From Chloroflexaceae bacterium (GTDB lineage Bacteria > Chloroflexota > Chloroflexia > Chloroflexales > Chloroflexaceae): a stretch of DNA of 49,043 nucleotides. Where the stretch lies: NCBI GenBank assembly GCA_012031225.1, contig JAAUTZ010000016.1, forward strand, positions 1 to 49,043, read 5' to 3'. The notes under the pieces were generated by a model. That model made no database searches. It was not told the DNA's origin and saw only the letters and a program-made list of their open reading frames with translations. Both the position numbers and the translations under genes were made by a program. Positions 7,570 to 16,011 of the stretch are shown piece by piece (position 1 is the first letter of the stretch; every line of letters starts with the position of its first letter).

Positions 7570-9828
7570 GTGATGCTGAACGCTTTGCAATCATCAACCA
7601 CACAATCAAACACGCCCCCACGGATAACCGTCGTGCTAAAGCCGGGGTTTCTCTTTCACGGGCGTTACTTGATTGTGCGCCAGCTTAGCAGTGGCGTATC
7701 GGGGGCAGTGTATGAGGCAGTAGACCGGCGCACACGGCAGCGCGTATCGCTCCAGCATCTGTATGAAGCTGAAGCGAATACGCCACTTGAAGCGCAGTTT
7801 ATGCAAGTCGGCACACGCCTGTTGCCGCTCGAACATCCGCACCTTGCGCGGGTCGTAGATGTGTTTGTGGCGAACGAAGGTTGCTTCCTCGTCAGCGAGC
7901 TGATCACGGGCGATGATCTGTGGACGCTGATGCAGCAACACCAGATGCGCCCCTTCCCGACGCGCGATGTCCTCGATTGGGCCGAGCAGGTGCTCCAAGC
8001 CTTGACTGCGCTGCAAACAGTAGGCAATGGCATCACGCACGGCGACATCAAGCCGCACAATCTGCGTGTCGTAGCTGGGCGCGGGGTGGTGCTGGTGGAT
8101 ATTGAACTCAACTCGATGCCCCTTGCCAGCCTGATCCAGAATGCGGTAGACCTCAATGATATTGTCTTCTATGCCCCCGAAAAGCTACACGGTCAGCCGC
8201 TTACGCCTGCGGCCGATCTGTATGCGCTAGGGGCAACGCTCTACCTGCTCCTGACGGGGAACGTGCCGCCGAGTGCGCTGCAACGTGCGCTGGCCCTCTC
8301 GCTCGGTGAGCCTGACCCGCTCGTGCCAATCCAGAAGCTCAATGCCTCAATTGCGGCCGAGACTTCGGCAGTGGTGGAGCGGGCACTGGCATACGCGCCA
8401 GCCGAACGGTTTCAGGATGCGACCCAAATGTGGCAAGCTCTCGGCGATCATCTGGAGTTGCCGGCGTTGGTGGTGGGCTGTGGCAAAGATGCCGGCTTTG
8501 CCACGATCACCGCAGCATTGGCGGCAGCTGAACCATCTCAGCGGATCGTGATCCAGCCCGGTCTCTACGCCGAGAGCCTGACGCTGGAGCAGCCCGTATC
8601 GCTGATTGGTGAGGGCTTGGCGGGGGATGTGATTATTGAGAGTAGCGATGCGGCGTGTCTCACGATCTTGAGCGATCAAGTGGATGTCCACAACCTCACA
8701 CTGGTTGCCCGTAAAGTTGCCCCATTGGAGCCGTTCTTCGCAGTGACGGTGGCGCACGGCTCAGCCCTGATTGAGCAATGCACAATCACTAGCGAATCGT
8801 TGGCGTGCCTCTCGCTGCACGGCAGCACCACAGCGGCACTGGTGCGCGACTGCACGATTCGCAATGGCGCAGCCGCCGGGATTGATATTTACGATGGCGC
8901 ACAAGGCACCATTGAGGATTGCCAGATTTTCGGCAACACCCGTGCGGGCATCGAGATTAGCAATGCCGCAAATCCGATCATTCGGCGGTGCAAGATCCAG
9001 TACGGGCTTGCCAGTGGCATCTTTGTCACCGAGAATGGGCTAGGCGTGATTGAGGATTGCGAAATCCTTGCGAATGGCGGCGCAGGTGTCGCAGTGAGCT
9101 TTGGCGGCAACCCGCTGATCCGCCACTCGACGATCAGTTCCAATAGTGGCGCGGGGGTGTTTGTCTACAAGCAAGGCACGGGTACGATTGAACACTGCAC
9201 GATTGCGGGCAACCAAGCGGCAGGGGTGGAGATCAAAGAGGGTGGCGATCCGACGGTGCGGCGGTGTGAGATCCACAGTGGTTGGTTCAGTGGCATCTAC
9301 GCCCACGCCTACGCCCTCGGACGGGTGACAGGCTGCCAGATCTATGCGAATACCGATGCAAACGTGACGATTGCCGAGCATAGTGCGATTGTGCTGCGCG
9401 AGTGCCAGATCTACGATGGCAAAGCCGAAGGGGTGTGGTTTACGCGGCGCGGGGAGGGCACCCTTGAAAGCTGCGACATCTACGCGAATACGCAGGCGAA
9501 CGTTACCTTGCACGCCGGCAGCAACCCGATTATCAAACGCTGCCAGATCCGCAATGGGCTACAGGCGGGGGTGCTGGCCGATGAGGATGCGGGCGGTTTG
9601 CTGGATGAGTGCCAGATCAGTGGCAACGGCGAGTCAGGGGTGGTGCTGCAAGAACGCTCGAATATTACCCTGATGCGCTGCCGCATTCAGCAGAACCAGC
9701 AGTATGGGGTAGTCATCGAACGCAATGCAAGCGGCGTGGTGCGCGAGTGTGCGCTGGTGCTAAATGTGCGTGGGGCGTGGCATCAAGAGGGGCGTAATAA
9801 CGTCCGCAGTATGGATAACTCGGAATAG
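7570..9828 (+). CDS. Pseudokinase-like Ser/Thr kinase domain fused to a right-handed beta-helix
   Basis: 752 residues. Residues about 33-295 form a Hanks-type kinase fold: glycine loop SSGVSGAVYEA (40-50), HGDIKPHN (157-164, D159, K161, N164), VDIE in place of DFG (D177) and APE at 202-204. The beta-3 lysine of VAxK is replaced by glutamine (VSLQ, Q62), so phosphotransfer is doubtful. From about 300 to 740 come about 17 repeats of roughly 23 residues with a C-x-I...N...G-I/V pattern, typical of right-handed parallel beta-helices (pectate-lyase/NosD/FBXO11 fold). No signal peptide or membrane segment is seen, so it is probably cytoplasmic. Start is GTG 7570 or ATG 7573, with GAAGAG upstream. 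The helix may bind polymers or proteins, with the kinase domain as an allosteric module. Function unknown. Confidence 0.85.
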   Translation: MMLNALQSSTTQSNTPPRITVVLKPGFLFHGRYLIVRQLSSGVSGAVYEAVDRRTRQRVSLQHLYEAEANTPLEAQFMQVGTRLLPLEHPHLARVVDVFVANEGCFLVSELITGDDLWTLMQQHQMRPFPTRDVLDWAEQVLQALTALQTVGNGITHGDIKPHNLRVVAGRGVVLVDIELNSMPLASLIQNAVDLNDIVFYAPEKLHGQPLTPAADLYALGATLYLLLTGNVPPSALQRALALSLGEPDPLVPIQKLNASIAAETSAVVERALAYAPAERFQDATQMWQALGDHLELPALVVGCGKDAGFATITAALAAAEPSQRIVIQPGLYAESLTLEQPVSLIGEGLAGDVIIESSDAACLTILSDQVDVHNLTLVARKVAPLEPFFAVTVAHGSALIEQCTITSESLACLSLHGSTTAALVRDCTIRNGAAAGIDIYDGAQGTIEDCQIFGNTRAGIEISNAANPIIRRCKIQYGLASGIFVTENGLGVIEDCEILANGGAGVAVSFGGNPLIRHSTISSNSGAGVFVYKQGTGTIEHCTIAGNQAAGVEIKEGGDPTVRRCEIHSGWFSGIYAHAYALGRVTGCQIYANTDANVTIAEHSAIVLRECQIYDGKAEGVWFTRRGEGTLESCDIYANTQANVTLHAGSNPIIKRCQIRNGLQAGVLADEDAGGLLDECQISGNGESGVVLQERSNITLMRCRIQQNQQYGVVIERNASGVVRECALVLNVRGAWHQEGRNNVRSMDNSE

Positions 9829-9864
9829 CCGGATTGCCCTAGCTTGCCTCGCGCGAGTGGGCGT

Positions 9865-9894
9865 TTGACATAGTATTCCCCTTCGCAGTACACT
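9865..9894 (+). promoter_or_regulatory. Promoter of the MFS transporter gene
   Basis: TTGACA at 9865-9870, an 18-base spacer and TACACT at 9889-9894, giving a leader of about 60 bases before GTG 9961. Confidence 0.6.
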
Positions 9895-9960
9895 ACTACA
9901 GGACAGATTCAAAGGTAGCGCGTAATCGTTAATATCGCCTAAGCGTGAGGAAGGTGTGCT

Positions 9961-11637
9961 GTGAAGCAAGCTGTTACATCTGCACAGGCAAGTGCCCGGA
10001 TACCCTTACAGACTATCGAGCGTGATCCGCGCCGTTGGGGGGCACTGGCAGCATGCTGTATCGTTGCCTTCTCCGAACTGGTTGAGCCGCGCTTGCACCA
10101 CATGGGCTTGCGGATTCCGCATGATGCGTTTGGGGCGAGCTTTCACCAGTTCCAAATCCTGAACAGCTTCACGATCATCCTGTTTATGACCAGCATGCTG
10201 CTCGGCGGTTTCTTGGGCGATTTGCTTGGGCGGCGCAGGGTGTTTCTGTTTGGGGCGATAGGCTACGTAGCGGGCAATGTGCTGGTTGCTAGTGCCATGT
10301 CTATCGAGTGGTTCATCACTGCGCGGATCTTGGTAGCGATCTGTGGTGGGATGGTGCTGCCGCTCACACTGGCCACGATCCGCACGATCTTCGATGACCG
10401 TGAAGAACGCATCATTGCGATTGTGCTGTACACGATCACGACTTCTGCCGCGAGCCTGTTGGCGTTGCTAGCGATCTTGATCGAGTCCAACTTCGGCTGG
10501 CGGGCGACGCTGATCCCGCCAATTGTGGCGGGCGCGCTCGGTACGGCACTGGCATGGAACTACCTGCCCTTCTCGAAAGCACTCGGTGGTTTTCGCCGGG
10601 CTGATGCACTCGCGGCAGCGGTGTGGTCGTTGCTTTTTCTGGGGCTGATGTACGGCTTGTTGCTGGTGCAGTTCATTATAAACGGGGGGTTGCGCTTCAT
10701 CTTCATTAGCATTATTCTGATCGGGTTGGGGGCGATCTCGTTTGGGGTAGCACGGTGGCAGCAACGCTCGGCGCGTGAGTCCGAGAATGTGCATCAGGTT
10801 CCGGTGTATGCGCTAACGATGCTGCTATTCATCTCAGCGGCACTGAGCTTTGCGCTGATCAACTACCCTATGCGGCTGTACAACTACTTTCTTGTGGTGC
10901 GCGAATTTGGCTTTGTGTTGAGTGGCTTTGCGCTTTTGCCGTTCTTGATCACGATGCTTAGCTTGGTGCGCCCGACGGTTACACTCACCGAACGCTACAG
11001 CATGCCGCTGCTGATTGCAGGTGGGATGGGCTTGATGGCAACCGGCATGCTGCTGACGGCGGGAGCGGGCACGACCACGCCGTACATTCTGATGATTGCC
11101 CCGATGGTGATCTTCACGTTTGGCTACCTGATCGCATCTAGCGCGTGGAGTAATGCCTTCTTGAATGTGATCCCGAAAGATCTGGTAGGGATCAATGTTG
11201 GGATGAGCCGTGCAGCGGGCGCAGCCGGGAGTACGATTGGCGGGCTGTTGCTCTCGGCCATTCTGATCAGCGTGGGGCAACGCACACTGGAGCAGCGTGC
11301 GCTTGAGCAAGGCTTGCCCCCAGAACAGCTTGACTATGCAGTTGCTGCCCTCAATGCGGTGTTGCAGAATGAGGAGCCGATGTTGCCCGTTGAGAATATC
11401 CCCCCCGAACTGGTTAGTGCGTTGCTGATGAGCAACTACCGCGAAGCCTATATGAGTGGCTTGGCGGCGGGCTGGATGCTGGTGGGGGTGATCTACTTTG
11501 CAATCGTCCTTGTGATCTGGTTCGGCTTGCGCTGGGTGGCGGTGCATGAGCCAACGGCAGCAACGGTGATTCGCACGCAGCCCCTGACACCGCCCGCCTC
11601 GGCCGCTGTGCCGCCGCCCGCCGATAGCACGGCGTAA
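9961..11637 (+). CDS. MFS transporter, 14-TM drug/proton antiporter-like
   Basis: 558 residues with about 14 predicted transmembrane helices. The major facilitator motif A is seen as GGFLGDLLGRRRVFL after the second helix. Length and helix count match the DHA2 (EmrB/QacA-like) group, which exports hydrophobic compounds in exchange for protons across the cytoplasmic membrane. The first 25 residues are cytoplasmic and polar; the C-terminus is a Pro/Ala-rich tail. GTG 9961 follows GAGGAAGG, a good ribosome binding site. It lies between the pseudokinase fusion and a membrane sensor on the same strand, and both it and the sensor have their own promoter. The substrate is not deducible. Confidence 0.85.
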   Translation: MKQAVTSAQASARIPLQTIERDPRRWGALAACCIVAFSELVEPRLHHMGLRIPHDAFGASFHQFQILNSFTIILFMTSMLLGGFLGDLLGRRRVFLFGAIGYVAGNVLVASAMSIEWFITARILVAICGGMVLPLTLATIRTIFDDREERIIAIVLYTITTSAASLLALLAILIESNFGWRATLIPPIVAGALGTALAWNYLPFSKALGGFRRADALAAAVWSLLFLGLMYGLLLVQFIINGGLRFIFISIILIGLGAISFGVARWQQRSARESENVHQVPVYALTMLLFISAALSFALINYPMRLYNYFLVVREFGFVLSGFALLPFLITMLSLVRPTVTLTERYSMPLLIAGGMGLMATGMLLTAGAGTTTPYILMIAPMVIFTFGYLIASSAWSNAFLNVIPKDLVGINVGMSRAAGAAGSTIGGLLLSAILISVGQRTLEQRALEQGLPPEQLDYAVAALNAVLQNEEPMLPVENIPPELVSALLMSNYREAYMSGLAAGWMLVGVIYFAIVLVIWFGLRWVAVHEPTAATVIRTQPLTPPASAAVPPPADSTA

Positions 11638-11640
11638 CGC

Positions 11641-11671
11641 TTGCCTGTGACCAGTGTGCGCGTGCTATAAT
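11641..11671 (+). promoter_or_regulatory. Extended -10 promoter before the frameshifted sensor gene
   Basis: TTGCCT at 11641-11646, a 19-base spacer and TGC-TATAAT at 11663-11671. The predicted start is near 11678, leaving a leader of about 70 bases before ATG 11749. Confidence 0.6.
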
Positions 11672-11748
11672 ATGCTTCATGATGTGGCAACCGATCAACA
11701 CCTGCCCCAAGTCTGTGTGGTGATAACGGCAGAAGCAGTGGCTCCTTT

Positions 11749-13697
11749 ATGTATCTTGTGCTGTTGCAGTGGCTAAACGAACTGCTGAACGCGACTGTCG
11801 TCATCGTAGTCTTCTCCCTGTTTGCCTACCTAATCGCGCATAACTGGCGCAACGGTACGGCGCGTGCGCTGTGTGTCCTGCTGCTCAGCGTCGTGATTGT
11901 CTACGGTGGCGATATTCTGGTGGCGCGTGCGGTGCGCCCCGACACAATCCAATTCTTGCTACGGGCACAGTGGCTCGGCATTGGCCTCGTGCCCGCGGCC
12001 TATCTGCATCTGGGCTTGTCGCTCTGGCCACGCAGGCCCGGCATTACCTCGCGGCGGCACTGGCTGATCTGGGGGGGGTATCTCGGCAGTGCCCTGTTTT
12101 CGGGCTAGCCCTCAATACCGATCTGATTGTGCAGGGCGGGATCCCCGACAGTGTGGTCAATCAGGTGCAGGGCGGCCCGTTGTTTGCGGTGTATGTGCTG
12201 TGGCTGGCGGTGAGTATGCTGCTGCTGCTGCGGGCAATCCTGCAAGCGCGGCGGCAAGCCCTCACGCCCGGCCAGCGGCGGCGGATGTCCTACCTTGCCT
12301 TCACCTTCATGGCCCCCGGCTTGGGCGTGTTCCCCTACCTCACGCTGGCAACCAGCATTGCCTCGGAGGTGTGGCAAGGGGTGGTTCTGCTCTTTGCGGC
12401 GGTGGTTAGCGTGGGGGTCATGGGCATGCTCACGGTGATGACCTACAGCATCGCCTTTCAGGTGATCGCCCTGCCGGATCGCCTGATCAAGTATGACTTT
12501 ACCCGTTGGGGCTTGTATGGCCCCCTCGTAGGGGTGACGATCATTCTGCTGCTACAGGTAGTTCCGGCCCTAGAGATGCTGATCGGGCTGCCCGCCGATA
12601 CGCTGATTACCTTCGCCGTGATGCTTATGACGGTGCTGATGCCGTTGCTGATTTCGTGGTTGCGCCCGCTGCTCGATACGCTGGTGCATCAGCAGGATCA
12701 GAATGAGATCGCCTACCTCCGCAGCTTGCCGCGCCAAACCTTCACCCGCGCCGATCTGCGCCAGTTGCTCGAAAATACATTGATTGCGGTGTGTGGCGCA
12801 CTAGGGATCCGGACCGGCTTTGTGTTGGTGGCGGGCAGCACGAATGCCACCCTCGGCGCAACGACGGGGGATCGCCAGCGGATCGAAGCCTTTCTCCAGC
12901 AACACAAGGGCGAGGCGATCCTCACCCGCCTCGCGCATACGCCCATCCACAAAGAGGGCTTGCTGGTTGCCTATGATACCAGTTGGGAGAGCGACGGCAT
13001 TCGTCTGTTGCCGTTGCACAGCCCAGATGGGCAGTTTCTTGGGGCGTTGGGGCTAGAGCTGCACGCCAAAATTATCCACGATACCACCGATCAGAATGGG
13101 CACTTTACGCCGGAGGTCATCCACTTGATTGATGCGCTGACGCATCAGATCGAGCTTGCGCTCACGACGGTTGAGATCCAAGAGCAACTGCTCACGATGC
13201 TACGCGGGCTAGGCCCTGAGATGCAATCCTTGCAGCAGCTTACCTCGCACCTTGAGCAGACCAACACCGAGACGCTGAGCGATGCCTTGCCCCTGAGTAC
13301 GCCCGATCCCGCCTCTCGCGAACAGTTTACGCAGTGGGTCAAGGATGCGCTGACCCACTATTGGGGTGGCCCGAAGCTGTCGGATAGCCCGTTGTTGAGC
13401 TTGCACGCGGTGCGCTTGGTGCTGCACGAACATAGCGGCAGCCCAACGCGGGCCTTGCAGGCCGTGCTGCGCCAAGCGATCAACAATCTGCGCCCCGATG
13501 AACAGCTTGATCCGAATGCGCCAGAGTGGACGCTGTACAACATTCTGGAGCTGCGCTACCTACAGGGCAAGCGCACTCGTGATGTTGCCAATCGCCTTTC
13601 GATGAGCGAGTCGGATTTCTACCGCAAGCAGCGCATTGCGGTAGAGGAGGTTTCTCGCCAGCTTGCATTGATCGAGGAGCAACACCAAGCGGGGTGA
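11749..13697 (+). pseudogene. Membrane sensor with GAF-like and C-terminal HTH-like regions, frameshifted
   Basis: Two overlapping frames make one protein. The first (11749-12108) gives 119 residues with about three membrane helices and stops at TAG. The continuation, one base back, runs to 13697. The join lies between the G8 run at 12071-12078 and the TAG at 12106-12108; homology sense (LFSG then LALNTDL) favours a missing base near 12100-12106. The intact protein would have 7-9 membrane helices (histidine-kinase N-terminal 7TM-like), a GAF-like domain in the middle, and a C-terminal region with a helix-turn-helix-like stretch (GKRTRDVANRLSMSESDFYRKQR). No histidine kinase domain is seen, so it may be a membrane-bound one-component regulator. 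The break could be a sequencing error, a true mutation, or slippage in the G tract. The start lacks a strong ribosome binding site. Confidence 0.7.
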
Positions 13698-13719
13698 GCT
13701 ATGCCCGCCCCGCTCGCCG

Positions 13720-14106
13720 CTACCCTAGCGGTGTACACAGCTCGACCAAGAAGCCGTTCAGGTCGCGCACATACGCCACCGTCTGGCCCCACTCCTTGAG
13801 GGCGGGCGGTAGCACGGGCGCGGCTCCGGCGGCAACGGCGCGGGCGTATGCGGCATCTACATCCTCTGTCACCAAGCCGATCTCAACCGCGGCGGGGGGG
13901 GTGTGCGGCTCGTGCGGCGTAACGCGGCCGAATAGGGCTTGGGCATACTCCAATGAACTGAACGCCAGTATGGTGGGGCCAGTCTCTAGCTCGGCATACG
14001 TGCCGCTCTCGTGCAGCATGCGGCTGACGATGCCGAAGGCGTGCGCGTAGAATGCAACTGTTGCGGCAACATCGGTGACATAGATGATCGTGTAGCCAAA
14101 TCTCAT
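13720..14106 (-). CDS. VOC (glyoxalase/bleomycin resistance/dioxygenase) family protein
   Basis: 128 residues, the standard size of a single-pair VOC protein. It shows two beta-alpha-beta-beta-beta halves: MRFGYTIIYVTDVAATVAFY at the start and VEIGLVTEDVDAAYARAVAAG in the second half, ending YVRDLNGFLVELCTP. The family binds a divalent metal and acts on small molecules (glyoxalase, fosfomycin resistance, dioxygenase); the specific reaction cannot be told. The frame stays open far upstream, but the start is ATG 14106, which overlaps the msrQ stop in an ATGA. It is therefore translationally coupled as third gene of the msrPQ operon. It is convergent with the sensor gene, 22 bases away. Confidence 0.88.
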   Translation of the reverse strand: MRFGYTIIYVTDVAATVAFYAHAFGIVSRMLHESGTYAELETGPTILAFSSLEYAQALFGRVTPHEPHTPPAAVEIGLVTEDVDAAYARAVAAGAAPVLPPALKEWGQTVAYVRDLNGFLVELCTPLG

Positions 14107-14801
14107 GAGGGTTGTTCCTTGTGTGGGGGGCGGGTGTAGCGTTGGCGCGTGCGAATGATCGCCTGCCGCACGGGGGGCAAGCGCAGCACGAGCAACACCA
14201 CGACAATTGCGCCATAGATTAACGGCTCGCGGATGTCGGATTTCTGAGACCACGCAAAATGCACTACGCCCAAGAGCATTGCCACGTAGACCAGCCGATG
14301 CAGGCGTTTCCAGTTTTTGCCGAGCCGCCGCATGGCGTAGCGGGTGGAGGTGAGCGCGAGCGGGAGCAGCAGCAGGAAGGCGAGGAAGCCCGCGAGGGCG
14401 TAGGGCTTCTCGAAGATGGCTTCCACGATCAAGCCCGGATTGAGCAAGTAATCGAGCACGAGGAAGATGAAGAAATGCACGCATACATACACAAAGGCAT
14501 AGATGCCAAGCCACTTGCGCAAGGGGATGATCGTGCGCCAGCCTGTGATTGTATTGAGTGGTGTAATCGCTAGCGATAGCAGCAGGAGCAAGATCGCCAT
14601 GCGCCCGGAGCGGAAGGTTGCGGCTTGGATCGGGTTGAAGCCGAGCCGCCCCTGAAGCCAATCGCTGATCAGCAGCACGAGCGGCAGCAGGGCGGCGATA
14701 TGCACAAGGATCAGCAGCCCGTGCTTGCGAAGCAAGGCGGCCGGCTGGGGCGGGGTGGGGGCTGGCAGATCAGAAGAAGACACGCAGATCCATTCCCGCA
14801 T
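14103..14801 (-). CDS. msrQ: MsrQ, haem-binding membrane subunit of methionine sulfoxide reductase
   Basis: About 232 residues with six hydrophobic helices of the ferric-reductase-like (YedZ/MsrQ) family. Family hallmarks are FRSGRMA, the helix with VYVCVHFFIFLVLDY (haem-ligand type His), LALTSTRYAMRRLGKNWKRLHRLVY and the later VVHFAW. It passes electrons from the quinone pool or a flavin reductase to MsrP in the periplasm. It overlaps the end of msrP, as usual for this operon. The start is uncertain: ATG 14801 or GTG 14783; the open frame reaches 14831, but that start would lie further inside msrP. Confidence 0.9.
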   Translation of the reverse strand: MREWICVSSSDLPAPTPPQPAALLRKHGLLILVHIAALLPLVLLISDWLQGRLGFNPIQAATFRSGRMAILLLLLSLAITPLNTITGWRTIIPLRKWLGIYAFVYVCVHFFIFLVLDYLLNPGLIVEAIFEKPYALAGFLAFLLLLPLALTSTRYAMRRLGKNWKRLHRLVYVAMLLGVVHFAWSQKSDIREPLIYGAIVVVLLVLRLPPVRQAIIRTRQRYTRPPHKEQPS

Positions 14802-15726
14802 ACATACCCGCCACCTGTTCGGCGTAGCCATTGAAAGGGAGCGTCGGGCGGCGATCTAGCTCACCGATGCGCCGCTCGGATGCTTGTGACCAGCGCGGGT
14901 GCGGCACGTCGGGGTTAACATTGGCGTAGAAGCCGTATTCGTTGGGGGCGGCGGCCATCCACAGCGAGAGCGGAGCCGTCTCAACGAGATCTATCTTGAC
15001 GATGGCTTTGATGCTCTTGAAGCCGTATTTCCATGGGACGACTAGCCGCAGGGGTGCGCCGTTTTGGGGGAGCAGCTGGTTGCCATATAATCCGGTTGAC
15101 ATAAGTGTTAAATCGTTCATCGCCTCGTCGAGCCGCAAACCTTCGACATAAGGCCAGTTGTACCACCGGCTCTGTTGGCCCGGCATCACGTCGGGGGCAT
15201 AGATTGTCTCGAAGCGGACATATTGGGCTTCGGCCAGTGGCTCAACTTCCTTGAGCAAGGCAGCCAGTGGGAAGCCGATCCATGGAATTACCATAGACCA
15301 GCCCTCGACGCAGCGTAGGCGGTAGATGCGCTCCTCTTGATCGAAGCGGCTGAGCAGGTCTTCAACGGCGAAGGTCTGCGGATTGCGGACCAGCCCACCA
15401 ACTTGGACTTCCCACGGCGAGGTGGGGAAGTTTGCCGCTGCTGCTGCGACATCTTCTTTGGTGGTGGTAAATTCGTAGTAGTTGTTGTAGCCGATCACGG
15501 CGGCATAGGCCGTAGCAGGATCGCCGAGTTCATCGGTGAGTTGGGCAACTACACCGGGCGTGGGGGCGGGCGGGGCGGGTGGTGAGCCTAGCCCACACGC
15601 ACCAAGCAATATGGTCCCGCCGAGTGCGCCTGCGCCGCGCAAGAACTGCCGCCGCGAGCGAAACAGGGCTTCAGGGGTTATGTCTGCGGCAGGGATTGCC
15701 GGATAGGACTGACGTTTGAAGTGCAT
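14770..15726 (-). CDS. msrP: MsrP, molybdopterin-dependent periplasmic methionine sulfoxide reductase
   Basis: 318 residues. Twin-arginine signal SRRQFLRGAG at 24-33 followed by a lipobox LGAC (C44), so it is probably a Tat-exported lipoprotein anchored to the outer face of the membrane. The catalytic fold is sulfite-oxidase-like, with the molybdenum ligand Cys at C139 in RLRCVEGWSMVIPW and the conserved NGAPLRLVVPWKYGFKS segment. With MsrQ it reduces protein-bound methionine sulfoxide, repairing envelope proteins after oxidative damage. Start ATG 15726 with GAGGAAT just upstream. A promoter with an inverted repeat in its spacer (15771-15799) suggests regulation. The lipobox is the one feature unlike E. 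coli MsrP. Confidence 0.94.
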   Translation of the reverse strand: MHFKRQSYPAIPAADITPEALFRSRRQFLRGAGALGGTILLGACGLGSPPAPPAPTPGVVAQLTDELGDPATAYAAVIGYNNYYEFTTTKEDVAAAAANFPTSPWEVQVGGLVRNPQTFAVEDLLSRFDQEERIYRLRCVEGWSMVIPWIGFPLAALLKEVEPLAEAQYVRFETIYAPDVMPGQQSRWYNWPYVEGLRLDEAMNDLTLMSTGLYGNQLLPQNGAPLRLVVPWKYGFKSIKAIVKIDLVETAPLSLWMAAAPNEYGFYANVNPDVPHPRWSQASERRIGELDRRPTLPFNGYAEQVAGMYAGMDLRVFF

Positions 15727-15770
15727 AATTCCTCTGGTTGATGTTGGGAGCCAATCAATTCACACCATGT

Positions 15771-15799
15771 ATTATACGCACTTCTGGGAGAAGTGGCAG
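15771..15799 (-). promoter_or_regulatory. msrPQ promoter with palindromic operator in the spacer
   Basis: On the minus strand TATAAT reads at 15776-15771 and a weak TGCCAC -35 at 15799-15794 (17-base spacing). The perfect inverted repeat CACTTCT-GGG-AGAAGTG (15779-15795) fills the spacer, the classic position for a repressor or a DNA-distorting activator. The binding protein is unknown. Confidence 0.55.
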
Positions 15800-15827
15800 G
15801 CGGCATGCTGCGTTGGTGGATCAATGA

Positions 15828-15857
15828 TTGACACGGTACGGATCGGCATAGTATGAT
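15828..15857 (+). promoter_or_regulatory. Promoter of the CLCA-like gene
   Basis: TTGACA at 15828-15833, an 18-base spacer and TATGAT at 15852-15857. The predicted start near 15864 rules out a translation start at 15853 and supports ATG 16006 or 16012. Confidence 0.6.
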
Positions 15858-16011
15858 AGCTGAGGCACCCTTTACGCTGGGCATCTCATACTGCTTGCTA
15901 GCCCCTGCCCAAACCAGAACAACAGGGGTAATGTTCAGGAATGTCGTGGGAATGAGGAGCACCGATGCCGATGCGTCGGTGGTTGGATTGGTGCACAGAA
16001 AGGAAATGGCG

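Noticed and set aside
14107-14661. Upstream extension of the VOC gene
   Set aside because: The extension overlaps msrQ in another frame and is Arg/Pro/His-rich; the VOC domain begins at ATG 14106 with an ATGA overlap.
15853-16011. Longer N-terminus for the CLCA-like protein
   Set aside because: The 15853 start lies in the predicted -10 element, and the signal peptide begins at 16006/16012 after a good ribosome binding site.
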